From positions 118,422 through 182,421 of the forward strand of contig NZ_JAJSEE010000007.1 of NCBI RefSeq assembly GCF_023555375.1: a DNA stretch of 64,000 bases, in the 5' to 3' direction. Each line of letters starts with the position of its first letter. Positions within the stretch are counted from its first letter, which is position 1. The notes under the pieces are model-generated. The model made no database searches, had not been told where the DNA came from, and saw only the letters and a program-made list of their open reading frames with translations. This document shows positions 1 to 7,616 of the stretch, piece by piece. Made by a program: the position numbers and the translations under genes. This stretch comes from Guyparkeria hydrothermalis (lineage in GTDB: Bacteria; Pseudomonadota; Gammaproteobacteria; Halothiobacillales; Halothiobacillaceae).

Positions 1-2
1 GG

Positions 3-998
3 AACACCGACGTGTTCGTCTTCGACAAGACCGGCACGTTGACCGAGGGGCGCTTTGGTGTCAGCGACGTGGTGCCCCTGGGCGACCGCGACGAGAACGA
101 GGTGCTGGCGCTGGCCGCGGCACTCGAGTCCCGATCTGAGCACCCGATCGCCGTGGGCATCACCGAGGCGGCCGCCGAACGCGACATCGCGCTGTCGGAG
201 ACGAGCGATTTCGAGAACCTGCCCGGTGAGGGGGTGCAGGCGCAGGTGGACGGTGCCAGCGTGCGGATCGTGAGCCCGGGCTATCTCGAGCGCGAAGGCA
301 TCGCCATCGACGACGACCGGATCGAGCGACTCGCCGAGCAGGGCAAGACGGTGGTCTTCGTCCTGGTAGACAACCAGCCGGCCGGCGCCATCGCCCTGTC
401 GGACATCGTCCGCGAGGTCTCTCGCGAGGCGGTCGACCGGCTCCGAGCCATGGGCATGCAGTGCATGATGCTCACCGGCGACTCCCAGCCCGTGGCGAAG
501 GCGGTGGCCGACGAGCTGGGGCTGGACGACTTCTTCGCCGAGGTGATGCCCGACCAGAAGGCCACGCGCATCCGCGAGCTCAAGGAGAAGGGCCTGTCGG
601 TGGCCATGGTGGGCGACGGCGTCAACGACGCCCCGGCGCTGACCGAGGCGGATCTCGGCATCGCGATCGGCGCGGGCACCGACGTGGCGGTCGAGTCGGC
701 CGACATCGTGCTGGTCAACTCCGACCCGCGCGACGTCGCCACCGTCACCGAGCTCTCGGCGGCCACCTACCGCAAGATGATCCAGAACCTCTGGTGGGCG
801 GCCGGCTACAACATCGTGGCCATCCCGCTGGCCGCGGGCGTGCTCTACGGCGTGGGCTTTCTGATGCCCCCGGCCATCGGCGCGGCGGTGATGTCGGTCT
901 CCACCATCGTGGTCGCGATCAACGCCAAGCTGCTGGAACGGTTCCAGCCCGCCTCAGGTCCGACCCATGAACGCCGTTTGGTCGACTCGGCTGCATAG
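3..998 (+). CDS. Heavy-metal P1B-type ATPase (CopB-like), C-terminal part
   Basis: This is a metal-exporting P-type ATPase of the inner membrane whose 5' part lies outside the window; the frame is open from base 3. Visible are the phosphorylation motif DKTGTLTEG, the nucleotide-domain SEHP motif of metal ATPases, the TGDSQ and GDGVNDAPA hinge motifs, and two C-terminal membrane helices. The last helix carries MSVST, resembling the MSxST signature of P1B-3 (CopB-type) pumps rather than the CopA pattern. The CPx helix and any metal-binding N-terminus cannot be seen. Copper as substrate is inferred from the signature. The gene is followed at once by a small cysteine-rich protein. Confidence 0.9.
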   Translation, partial: NTDVFVFDKTGTLTEGRFGVSDVVPLGDRDENEVLALAAALESRSEHPIAVGITEAAAERDIALSETSDFENLPGEGVQAQVDGASVRIVSPGYLEREGIAIDDDRIERLAEQGKTVVFVLVDNQPAGAIALSDIVREVSREAVDRLRAMGMQCMMLTGDSQPVAKAVADELGLDDFFAEVMPDQKATRIRELKEKGLSVAMVGDGVNDAPALTEADLGIAIGAGTDVAVESADIVLVNSDPRDVATVTELSAATYRKMIQNLWWAAGYNIVAIPLAAGVLYGVGFLMPPAIGAAVMSVSTIVVAINAKLLERFQPASGPTHERRLVDSAA

Positions 999-1037
999 CC
1001 GCCGAGACCACCGACAAACACTCAGGTGGAGGCTGCA

Positions 1038-1274
1038 ATGCCAAGTGCGAACATTTTCCTGGAATCGACGATCACCTGCCCCGAGTGCGGCCATTCGCAA
1101 ACCGAGACCATGCCGACCGACGCATGCCAGTGGTTCTATGAATGCGTTGGGTGCCAGACCTTGCTACGCCCGACGCCGGGCGACTGTTGCGTGTTCTGCT
1201 CTTACGGCAGCGTGCCATGCCCACCGATCCAAGGCGACTACGGATGTTGCGAAGCAAAACCCAACAGAACTTGA
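1038..1274 (+). CDS. GDCCVxC-domain small cysteine-rich protein
   Basis: A 78-residue protein of the GDCCVxC-domain family, whose function is unknown. An N-terminal CPEC knuckle and a second YECVGC knuckle look like a zinc ribbon, and the C-terminal hallmark GDCCVFCSYGSVPCPPIQ is complete. Some family members carry selenocysteine; here all positions are ordinary Cys. A strong Shine-Dalgarno (GGAGG at 1028-1032) places the start at ATG 1038 rather than the upstream GTG 1026. Such genes often sit in metal-resistance islands, in line with the ATPase just upstream. A degenerate second copy lies at 3002. Confidence 0.85.
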   Translation: MPSANIFLESTITCPECGHSQTETMPTDACQWFYECVGCQTLLRPTPGDCCVFCSYGSVPCPPIQGDYGCCEAKPNRT

Positions 1275-1576
1275 GCGGGGCCTCCACTTCGTTCAAGTCC
1301 ACGTAAACGGATCGTTCGGATCCACATTCTGCTTGCGAGTCTTGCGAAGCTTCTTCTTTCCGCTTGGCGGTGTCGGCAACGACCTCGGTAAAACGTCTAG
1401 AAAAAGCATGAGGCAAGTCCCCCGTCTCAGGATGGGGGCTATTGTCCGTTAACGAATGGCGTCACCTGCGCTACGACATCCCCGCGTTCGGGGACGTCCG
1501 CACGGACGTGTCTTTCGGGTGACCGCCACCACAAGGCCATGACGATCGATTCCGAAGGCCTACACCGGGGACCAGG
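1275..1576. other. Gene-free leader upstream of the permease, with hairpins
   Basis: No credible coding frame is seen. A CCCCC/GGGGG stem lies at 1419-1438. Two hairpins sit head to tail just before the permease: TCCCCG/CGGGGA at 1479-1494 and ACGTCC/GGACGT at 1494-1509. They may form a structured 5' leader, but I recognise no known riboswitch class. Confidence 0.4.
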
Positions 1577-2935
1577 ATGAGCAAAGAGAACGACAGATCG
1601 ACCACCTACCAGGAAGGGAGCCTCACCCTGCCCGGAGCGGTGATGCTGGGCACTGGCGTCATGATTGGTGCCGGCATCTTTGCCCTGACGGGGCAAATGG
1701 CTGAGATGACCGGCGTGCTGTTTCCCCTCGCCTTTCTGTCCGCGGCGGTCATTGTGGGCTTCAGTGCCTATTCCTATATAAAAATCTCGAACACCTGGCC
1801 ATCTGCCGGCGGCATTGGCATGTACCTCTACAAGGCCTACGGAAACCGTTTGCCGACAGCATTCAATGCCTTGTTGATGTATTTCTCGATGGTCATCGCT
1901 CAAAGCTTCCTTGCACGAACCTTCGGATCGTATTCCGTGCAACTTTTCGGTGGAGATGGATCCGGCAGATTGGTATCCATTCTCGGCGTGTCACTCATTA
2001 TCGCCGCCTTCCTGATCAACCTACTGGGCAACCGCCTCATTCAGGGAGTTGCCTCGCTCATCGGCATTCTCAAGATCGGCGGCATTTTACTCTTCGGCCT
2101 GGTGGGGGTCTGGCTCGCTGACAGCATCACCGTTGATTTCTCGAGCACCGGTGAGGCGGGAACCATCGGGAATTTTCTCGGCGCCACCGCGCTGGGCATC
2201 CTGGCCTTCAAGGGTTTCACCACGATTACCAACAGTGGGTCCGAAATAAGCGACCCCCATCGAAACGTCAGCCGCGCGATCGTTATTTCCATCGCCGCCT
2301 GTGTCGTCATTTACACCCTGGTTGGCTTTGTCGTCGCCAGCAATCTGTCATTGGCCGAAATCATAGAAACGAGAGACTATTCACTGGCGGCAGCAGCTCG
2401 ACCTGCCCTGAGCGAATACGGTGTTTGGTTCACGGTCATCATCGCGATGATGGCGACGGCGGGCGGCATCCTCGCAAGCATCTTCGCCGTCTCACGCATG
2501 CTTGCAATGCTGACCGAGATGAAACTGGTTCCTCACCGGCATTTCGGGATGCCTGGTAGCATCCAGAAACATACCCTGGTTTACACCGTCGTCCTGGGGA
2601 TCCTCCTGACGGCGTTTTTCGATCTTTCCCGGATCGCGGCCTTAGGCATCGTCTTTTACCTGGTCATGGACATCGCTATCCAGTGGGGTGTGCTTCGTTA
2701 TCTAAAGACAGAGGTAGATGCGCGGGCATGGGTTCCCGCTATGGCCATTTTCCTGAACCTGCTCGCTCTGTTGGGCTTTGTCTGGGTGAAACTCAACACG
2801 GACCCGTTTGTGCTCGGCGTGGCGGTAGCCGCGATGATTGCCATCGCGGCAGCGGAGTGGTTTTTCCTGCAAAGGGTCTGGGGACGAAGTCACTCGGACG
2901 ACGAAGAGAAACGCACGCCCGAGCATCACGATTAA
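1577..2935 (+). CDS. APC-superfamily amino acid permease
   Basis: A 452-residue integral inner-membrane protein with about 12 hydrophobic segments and the APC N-terminal signature around residues 26-40 (GTGVMIGAGIF), the unwound part of helix 1 that binds substrate in this superfamily. It probably takes up an amino acid or amine by proton symport; the substrate cannot be read from sequence. Codon use is visibly less GC-rich than in neighbouring core genes (ATA, AAA, TTT and TAT are frequent), suggesting horizontal acquisition. It lies between an intact and a broken GDCCVxC gene. The start ATG is preceded by a weak AGGATG-type ribosome site. Confidence 0.85.
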   Translation: MSKENDRSTTYQEGSLTLPGAVMLGTGVMIGAGIFALTGQMAEMTGVLFPLAFLSAAVIVGFSAYSYIKISNTWPSAGGIGMYLYKAYGNRLPTAFNALLMYFSMVIAQSFLARTFGSYSVQLFGGDGSGRLVSILGVSLIIAAFLINLLGNRLIQGVASLIGILKIGGILLFGLVGVWLADSITVDFSSTGEAGTIGNFLGATALGILAFKGFTTITNSGSEISDPHRNVSRAIVISIAACVVIYTLVGFVVASNLSLAEIIETRDYSLAAAARPALSEYGVWFTVIIAMMATAGGILASIFAVSRMLAMLTEMKLVPHRHFGMPGSIQKHTLVYTVVLGILLTAFFDLSRIAALGIVFYLVMDIAIQWGVLRYLKTEVDARAWVPAMAIFLNLLALLGFVWVKLNTDPFVLGVAVAAMIAIAAAEWFFLQRVWGRSHSDDEEKRTPEHHD

Positions 2936-3001
2936 GTGACCGATCACCGACTTGATATGTCGATCGACGCAGCCGGTTCAGACGACCCAAGAGAAGAAGC
3001 C

Positions 3002-3142
3002 ATGCCCAACGGCATGATCACCCTCCAGTCGGCAATCACCTGTCGAGCATGTGGGCACTCAGCAACTGAGACCATGCCCACTGACGCCAGTCAGTAGCTC
3101 CACGAGTGCCAGAACTGTGGGGTGCTGCAACCTGTCCTTCCC
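3002..3142 (+). pseudogene. Degenerate second copy of the GDCCVxC gene
   Basis: Translation from ATG 3002 gives an ITCRACGHSATETMPTDASQ segment that aligns with the intact protein at 1038 (ITCPECGHSQTETMPTDACQ). The next codon is TAG (3095-3097) where the intact copy has Trp. The frame then continues with HECQNCGVLQP, matching YECVGCQTLLRP, before homology is lost; the GDCCVxC hallmark itself is gone. TAG is not a selenocysteine codon, so this reads as a broken gene rather than a recoded one. Confidence 0.8.
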
Positions 3143-3165
3143 CAGACCATCCGATCCGGAGTCCT

Positions 3166-3222
3166 CCCATCTCGTCGCATCCAATCTCATCTCATATCAT
3201 CTGATATCAACTCATATCTGAG
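3166..3222. repeat. Phased ATATC short repeats
   Basis: This stretch is built from CATCTC and ATATC words. ATATC recurs at 3194, 3204 and 3214, exactly one helical turn apart, and includes the palindrome TGATATCA. It lies about 95 bp beyond the stop codon of the tandem-HTH gene. It could be a protein-binding array or simple-sequence drift. Confidence 0.4.
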
Positions 3223-3316
3223 GGGATTACACCGAATCCGCGGATCTCACCCAACTGCGCCCCCTCATGGATACCCATGACAATTTGCCTGAAGGGCCGA
3301 CCGACCCCGAACGACC

Positions 3317-3838
3317 TCAATGAACCGCGTGAGCCGACTGCCGAGGACGACCGGGTCCTGGCTTGGCCACTGGATGTGAGGATTGCGCCGGCATCAGCGG
3401 CTCCCTGAGCCATACCTCGATGGCGACAAGCGAGGTGACTCGGAGGTCACCCATGCGACGGAGAAAGGGAAGATCTGGGGCGTGACGTCGTAGGGTCGCG
3501 ACCGAAATGTCCAGAAAGTCAATGATCGTCTGGTCACCGACCAGGAATCCGACATTCGTTGACGGACGGCTTGGCAGGCAAGCCCAGGCAGGCATCGTCA
3601 AAGCGGCATCGCCGGATGCCTCGGATCGTCGGAATGTTGGGCCTTCCGACTCCTCCACCTGCACACTGCCTTGGCCAACTAGGTGCGCCGTCCAGCCCAT
3701 CAGCGCGGTATCCGAAGTGATTCGCTTCTCCCCGATCCGGCGAATCACCGAGAGCTCGTCCGCATGTCGGTGGACGTGGACCACGGAAACGTTCAGAACC
3801 TCGACAATCGCCTGGTCGCCCGTGTAGATGGTGGTCAT
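3317..3838 (-). CDS. Protein with two tandem excisionase/AlpA-like HTH repeats
   Basis: A 173-residue protein made of two similar segments, residues 6-52 and 99-147. Both read GDQ-(A/T)-I-x5-L-(N/D)-(V/I)-S-V, then an R-H, two arginines before (I/M)-G, a (I/V)-T-S and a W near the end. The arrangement resembles helix-turn-helix domains of phage excisionase, AlpA and terminase-small-subunit type proteins. A linker of about 45 residues joins them, and the tail has a GPGRPR stretch like an AT-hook. The start at 3838 is chosen because AGGAGA precedes it and the upstream extension is low-quality sequence. DNA binding is inferred; no named family is claimed. It lies in the putative island. Confidence 0.6.
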   Translation of the reverse strand: MTTIYTGDQAIVEVLNVSVVHVHRHADELSVIRRIGEKRITSDTALMGWTAHLVGQGSVQVEESEGPTFRRSEASGDAALTMPAWACLPSRPSTNVGFLVGDQTIIDFLDISVATLRRHAPDLPFLRRMGDLRVTSLVAIEVWLREPLMPAQSSHPVAKPGPGRPRQSAHAVH

Positions 3839-4063
3839 CGAAAGATCTCCTGTTAGTGGGTGAGACCCATTAGCGGACGACAGGATTTGGCGAGGAGAGG
3901 GAGACTGAAAAGGAGGGCTTCGCGCTGCCGCGTGAAATCCACACAGCAATGACGACGAGTTGCTCAGGCTGGACTTGGTTGAGACCAATCAACCCAATCA
4001 AGGGCCGTCAGGAGGCCGCCGCGCACGAGCCGAACCTGTGTTACCTGACTTGGGAAGGCAGGC
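3839..4063. other. Intergenic region with no gene seen
   Basis: This is the space where a RelE/ParE-type toxin partner of the antitoxin at 4064-4303 would be expected. No frame on the minus strand resembles a toxin, and the open frames present are overlaps of neighbouring genes. Confidence 0.5.
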
Positions 4064-4303
4064 TCAGAGGTCGCGAAGGGCCACCGGCACGGTTTCCTGC
4101 CCGTCGGACAGGCGGGCATCGGCGATGGCGTTCGACCCTTGGTCCTCCGCCATCTCGACCAGTTGCTCATAGATGTCAGGCGGCACGCAGTAGAAGACCT
4201 TCTGATCGCGATGCAGGATCCTGACCGGGTGCCCCTCGGCCTCCTCAAGGACCTTTATCGGGTTTTTCTTCAGCTCACTGATGCTGGCTACCAAGCTCGT
4301 CAT
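4064..4303 (-). CDS. Phd/YefM (StbD-like) antitoxin, orphan
   Basis: A 79-residue protein matching the StbD branch of Phd/YefM antitoxins: ASISELKKNPIKVLEEAEG, then the typical HPVRILHRDQKVFYCVP strand, a PDIYEQLVE helix and a C-terminal acidic segment that would wrap the toxin. In the family the N-terminal domain binds the operon promoter. ATG 4303 is preferred, with AGGTG upstream. No RelE/StbE toxin follows, so either the toxin was lost or the antitoxin is a defence or anti-addiction remnant. It lies 260 bp from tRNA-Thr in an island-like segment. Confidence 0.8.
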   Translation of the reverse strand: MTSLVASISELKKNPIKVLEEAEGHPVRILHRDQKVFYCVPPDIYEQLVEMAEDQGSNAIADARLSDGQETVPVALRDL

Positions 4304-4368
4304 GATTCGCACCTCGCGATCGTCTCAACCATCAATTAGACAGGTCTCCCCGCGGGATGCAAGCCAAC

Positions 4369-4443
4369 AAAAAGGCCCCGCCCGGTTCGCTCCAGGATCG
4401 CCCTTGATGGACGTCCTGGCCGACCGTCTGGCGGGGCCTTCTC
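4369..4443. terminator. Large inverted repeat, possible terminator
   Basis: Perfect 11-bp arms AAGGCCCCGCC (4372-4382) and GGCGGGGCCTT (4430-4440) enclose 47 bp that contain a smaller CCAGGA/TCCTGG stem. The A and T flanks would allow termination in either direction, but the loop is long for a simple terminator. It may instead be a structured remnant of the element next to the tRNA. Confidence 0.4.
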
Positions 4444-4466
4444 TGCCTCTTTTGAGGCCTGCACGC

Positions 4467-4495
4467 GTGTGCATTCTGTGTGCAAAACGTGTGCA
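4467..4495. repeat. Three GTGTGCA direct repeats with exact 11-bp period
   Basis: GTGTGCA occurs at 4467, 4478 and 4489. The site is 70 bp from the 3' end of tRNA-Thr, on the island side. Such arrays are seen as arm-type sites near integrase attachment sites. The repeats also fit the nnTRCA pattern at 41231 and 56638, so regulator binding is an alternative. Confidence 0.5.
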
Positions 4496-4564
4496 AATCG
4501 GTTGATTTCGAGTGATATCTGGTGATGGCGTCAGCTATAGGAAACGCCCGAAATCAAGGACTTG

Positions 4565-4640
4565 TGGTGCCGGAGAGAGGAGTCGAACCCCCGACCTTGT
4601 CATTACGAATGACCTGCTCTACCAACTGAGCTACTCCGGC
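4565..4640 (-). tRNA. thrW: tRNA-Thr (anticodon CGT)
   Basis: The reverse complement folds as a standard 76-nt cloverleaf with acceptor GCCGGAG/CTCCGGC, D-arm GCTC/GAGC, anticodon loop TTCGTAA (anticodon CGT, decoding ACG), T-arm with GGTTCGACT, and encoded 3' CCA. The sequence is close to the enterobacterial thrW pattern. Its 3' end faces the island-like segment at 1-4.5 kb; thrW-type genes are known integration sites. Confidence 0.97.
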
Positions 4641-4677
4641 GCGGGACCGGGCATTCTTGTCGTTTTCCTCTGGCTTG

Positions 4678-5625
4678 TCAATTCGCTACCGGCGCGGCCT
4701 TTTCGAGCTCGCCGATCATGCGATTGCGGGCCGCATACAGTCGTTTCTCGAGCGCCGGGCGGCGTGTTTCCCAGTCACGCCACATCGCCTCGAACTGGGC
4801 GTCCTGCCAGGCCGAGAGCCGGATGATGTCGTCGCGCACGCCGGCGAAGGTCTGAGTCAATGGCCGGGCCTGCTTGCCGGGACGGGCGAGCGGGGCGGGC
4901 AGCGTGTCGGTCAACAGCCAGCCGCCGTAATCGGCCAGGTGCGCGCGGAAGACCACCAGGTCGTGCAGGTCGCCCAGCCAATCCTGGATGGTCTTGAGGT
5001 CGACCAGCATGGGGTCGACCGCAGCAAAGGGCTCGTTCATGGGTTCGATCAAATAGCGCAGATGCTTGACCTGGATGCGTGCGGCGTGGAACCCCGAACG
5101 ACCGACCGACAGGTCCCGCTCGATGTACTCGGTCATCATGGCGACCTGGCTCGCGAACCAGCGGTCGAACGGCATAGTGTCCTTGCGTGCCCGCGGCTTG
5201 AGGCCGGGCTTGACGTCGAACACCAGCTCGACGTCCGCCGGCTGACGTGCCTCGGCGAGACGACGTATCCGAGCCGCGACATCGGCGCCGTCGGCATCCC
5301 GGGCCACGCGATCGAGCAATTCCAGCATCACCTCGTGATCACGCATCGGGCTGCTGGCCCTAGCCAGCGCCTTGAGGCGCCGCCGTGTCGACTTACGCGT
5401 TCGAACCACGTCGCGCGACAACCGCAACCAGACACGCAGGCGCCGCAACTCGACCCGCAGATCGTGCAGGGCCTCGGGATCATCAGCGGCCGCCTCTAGA
5501 TAATGGACCCAGGCGCGACGAAAAACACCCTGCTGGGCGCGAATGAGCACGGCAGCGACCTCGCCGGCCGGCTGGGCGAGGAAATCGGCATCCAGTTGCC
5601 GAGCGTGCTTCTTGGCCTGCCCCAT
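4678..5625 (-). CDS. CHAD-domain protein
   Basis: A 315-residue alpha-helical protein with the CHAD hallmark HDLRVELRRLRVWLRL at residues 54-69 and further conserved positively charged helices (HAARIQVKHLRYLIEP). CHAD domains bind polyphosphate and often sit on polyphosphate granules. No CYTH/triphosphatase domain is fused. The start at 5625 is supported by a GGAGGAGAAGGG ribosome site; the frame remains open upstream but the extra residues are low-complexity. It stands alone between tRNA-Thr and a divergent phospholipase. Confidence 0.85.
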   Translation of the reverse strand: MGQAKKHARQLDADFLAQPAGEVAAVLIRAQQGVFRRAWVHYLEAAADDPEALHDLRVELRRLRVWLRLSRDVVRTRKSTRRRLKALARASSPMRDHEVMLELLDRVARDADGADVAARIRRLAEARQPADVELVFDVKPGLKPRARKDTMPFDRWFASQVAMMTEYIERDLSVGRSGFHAARIQVKHLRYLIEPMNEPFAAVDPMLVDLKTIQDWLGDLHDLVVFRAHLADYGGWLLTDTLPAPLARPGKQARPLTQTFAGVRDDIIRLSAWQDAQFEAMWRDWETRRPALEKRLYAARNRMIGELEKAAPVAN

Positions 5626-5626
5626 A

Positions 5627-5654
5627 CCCTTCTCCTCCGGCCCTTCTCCTCCGG
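5627..5654 (-). repeat. Tandemly duplicated ribosome-binding segment
   Basis: The 14-bp unit CCGGAGGAGAAGGG (minus strand) occurs twice in direct tandem immediately before the CHAD start codon. Both copies contain a Shine-Dalgarno; only the proximal one is at usable distance. Confidence 0.7.
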
Positions 5655-5811
5655 CATTGGTGGCGGAACTCCGAGCCCCTGACTCATGTCTTCCCCGAGG
5701 CGGCATGCCGCCGGCTGAGTCGGAACGATGCCGAGCGCTATCGGATTCGTGCCGACCTTCCCTTCCGTCTATCATGGCCCACCGACCGCCATCCATCAAA
5801 GACTTGCCGCC

Positions 5812-6942
5812 ATGTCCCGTCCCCTGCTCCATCTCAACCACGGTCATCTATCCGCCACGCTGTCCGGACTGGTCCTGCTCGGCGTTCTGAGCCCGGCCAC
5901 TGCCCAAACCGCCGTGCCCGACTGGTCGGCCTGCGCCAAGATCGATGCCGACACGGAACGGCTGGCCTGCTTTGATCGACTGGCCTCGAGCGGACCGGTA
6001 GCGATCGAGAACGACACCACCAAGAACGACACCGCGAAACCCGGGGCATGGGAACCGTCACCCAGCAGCACGCAGGAAACACCTGTCGCCGACTCTGGGA
6101 TGGAGGACAATGAGACCATCCCGCTGATCAACGAGTCCGAGCCGGTTGCCCTGGAGCGACGACTGCAGTCCGAGCAGTCGGGCGAGCGCAATCCGTTCGT
6201 GATGCGCAGCTACAAGCCCAACTACATCATGCCGGCGACCTACACGCCGACCGACCTGTCGCGTGACGTGTACGACTTCGAGCCACAGCACGCCGAGACC
6301 AAGTTCCAGCTCTCGTTCCAGTTCGACTGGTTCGAGGACCCGTTCGGCCCCAATACCGCGCTGTATTTCGGCTACACGCAACTGTCGCTCTGGCAGACCT
6401 ACAACACCAAGCTGCTGGGCGAGGAGCAGGATGCCTCCTCCCCGTTTCGCGAGACCAACTACGAGCCGGAGGTGGGCCTGACCATCGACACGGACTTCTC
6501 GCTGGCCGGTCTGACCTTCAAGCGCAATCGACTCTCGCTGATCCATACCTCCAACGGCCAGGGCGGCGAGCGGTCGCGCAGCTGGAACCGGCTCGCCGCC
6601 AGCACCTCCTTCGGCCGCGGCAACTTCGCCGGCCGGCTGCGCGCCTGGTACCGGCTGCCCGAGGCCGACGAGGACGAGAACCCGGACATCACCGACTACA
6701 TGGGCTATGGCGACCTGCTGCTGGCCTACAAGTGGAACGAGCAGACCATTGCCGCCACACTGCGCAACAACCTCGACTTCGCCAACAACAAGGGTGCGAT
6801 CCAGGTGGACTACAGCTTCCCGCTGTCCAAGCGCGTCAAGGGCTATGTGCAGTACTTCAATGGCTACGGGGAAAGCCTGATCGACTACAATCGCTCGGTC
6901 AGCCGCATCGGCGTGGGCATCGCCCTGACCGATTGGCTTTGA
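5812..6942 (+). CDS. pldA: Outer-membrane phospholipase A1 (OmpLA)
   Basis: A 376-residue outer-membrane beta-barrel that hydrolyses phospholipid acyl chains when lipid asymmetry is lost. A signal peptide covers roughly residues 1-31. An extra N-terminal segment with a W-x2-C-x11-C pattern and an acidic linker precede the barrel. The catalytic triad His245, Ser247 and Asn259 is visible (HTSNG ... SWNR), with the same spacing as the enterobacterial enzyme (H142, S144, N156). ATG 5812 fits the signal peptide. It is followed 35 bp later by ubiJ. Confidence 0.92.
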   Translation: MSRPLLHLNHGHLSATLSGLVLLGVLSPATAQTAVPDWSACAKIDADTERLACFDRLASSGPVAIENDTTKNDTAKPGAWEPSPSSTQETPVADSGMEDNETIPLINESEPVALERRLQSEQSGERNPFVMRSYKPNYIMPATYTPTDLSRDVYDFEPQHAETKFQLSFQFDWFEDPFGPNTALYFGYTQLSLWQTYNTKLLGEEQDASSPFRETNYEPEVGLTIDTDFSLAGLTFKRNRLSLIHTSNGQGGERSRSWNRLAASTSFGRGNFAGRLRAWYRLPEADEDENPDITDYMGYGDLLLAYKWNEQTIAATLRNNLDFANNKGAIQVDYSFPLSKRVKGYVQYFNGYGESLIDYNRSVSRIGVGIALTDWL

Positions 6943-6977
6943 TCCACCCGTGTTTGCCCCGTAATTGCCACTGCCCC

Positions 6978-7616
6978 ATGATTTCCACCACCCTGCGCTT
7001 CAGCGCCGAGACCGTGATCAACCGGCTCATCGAGCGCGACGCGACGGCGCGCGCCCGCCTGGCCGCCCTGGCGGGGCTGGTGATCGCCGTCGAGATCGAA
7101 CATCCCCCTCTCACGATCACCATCACGCCCACCACCAAGGGGCTGATGTGGCGCATGGGCGATGACCTCACCCCGGATGCACGCATCCACACCAGCGGCC
7201 CGGCATTGCTTGCCGCCCTGCAAAGCGAACACCACTCGGACTCATTGTTCACCGGCGACCTCGCGATCGAGGGCGACGAGCAGGCAGCCACCCGCCTGCT
7301 GCGCGCCCTGAGCGAGCTCGACATCGACTGGGCCGACTGGCTGGCCGAGAAGATCGGCGTCTCGGCCGCGGGCGTGATCGAACAGGTCGCCCGCAAGGCA
7401 CGCCGCACGGCCGCCGAATGGCGCGAGACCCGCCGTATCGAGCAACACGACTACCTCGTCCACGAGGCACGACTCGTCGCCGACGACTTCGACCTGCCGG
7501 CGTTCCTGGAAGGGGTGGACGAAACGCGTGCGGCGGTCGAGCGTCTCGAACGACGCATCCAGCGACTCGAGACCGCCGCGCCCCCACACGCCACACCCGC
7601 CACCAAGGAGGCCTGA
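6978..7616 (+). CDS. ubiJ: Ubiquinone biosynthesis accessory factor UbiJ (SCP2 domain)
   Basis: A 212-residue protein with an N-terminal SCP2 lipid-binding domain (hydrophobic LTITITP strand, D-x-RIHTSGPALL) and a C-terminal coiled-coil tail rich in Arg and Glu. UbiJ binds ubiquinone intermediates in the soluble Ubi complex. Its stop overlaps the ubiB start (TGATG). In many gammaproteobacteria ubiE precedes ubiJ; here pldA does. Confidence 0.9.
   Translation: MISTTLRFSAETVINRLIERDATARARLAALAGLVIAVEIEHPPLTITITPTTKGLMWRMGDDLTPDARIHTSGPALLAALQSEHHSDSLFTGDLAIEGDEQAATRLLRALSELDIDWADWLAEKIGVSAAGVIEQVARKARRTAAEWRETRRIEQHDYLVHEARLVADDFDLPAFLEGVDETRAAVERLERRIQRLETAAPPHATPATKEA

Noticed and set aside
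3095..3097. In-frame stop in the second GDCCVxC copy as a recoded selenocysteine
   Set aside because: The codon is TAG, not TGA, it replaces Trp rather than Cys, and the downstream hallmark is lost.
3507..3827. Plus-strand frame opposite the tandem-HTH gene
   Set aside because: The minus-strand protein has a clear internal repeat and a good ribosome site; the plus frame has neither.
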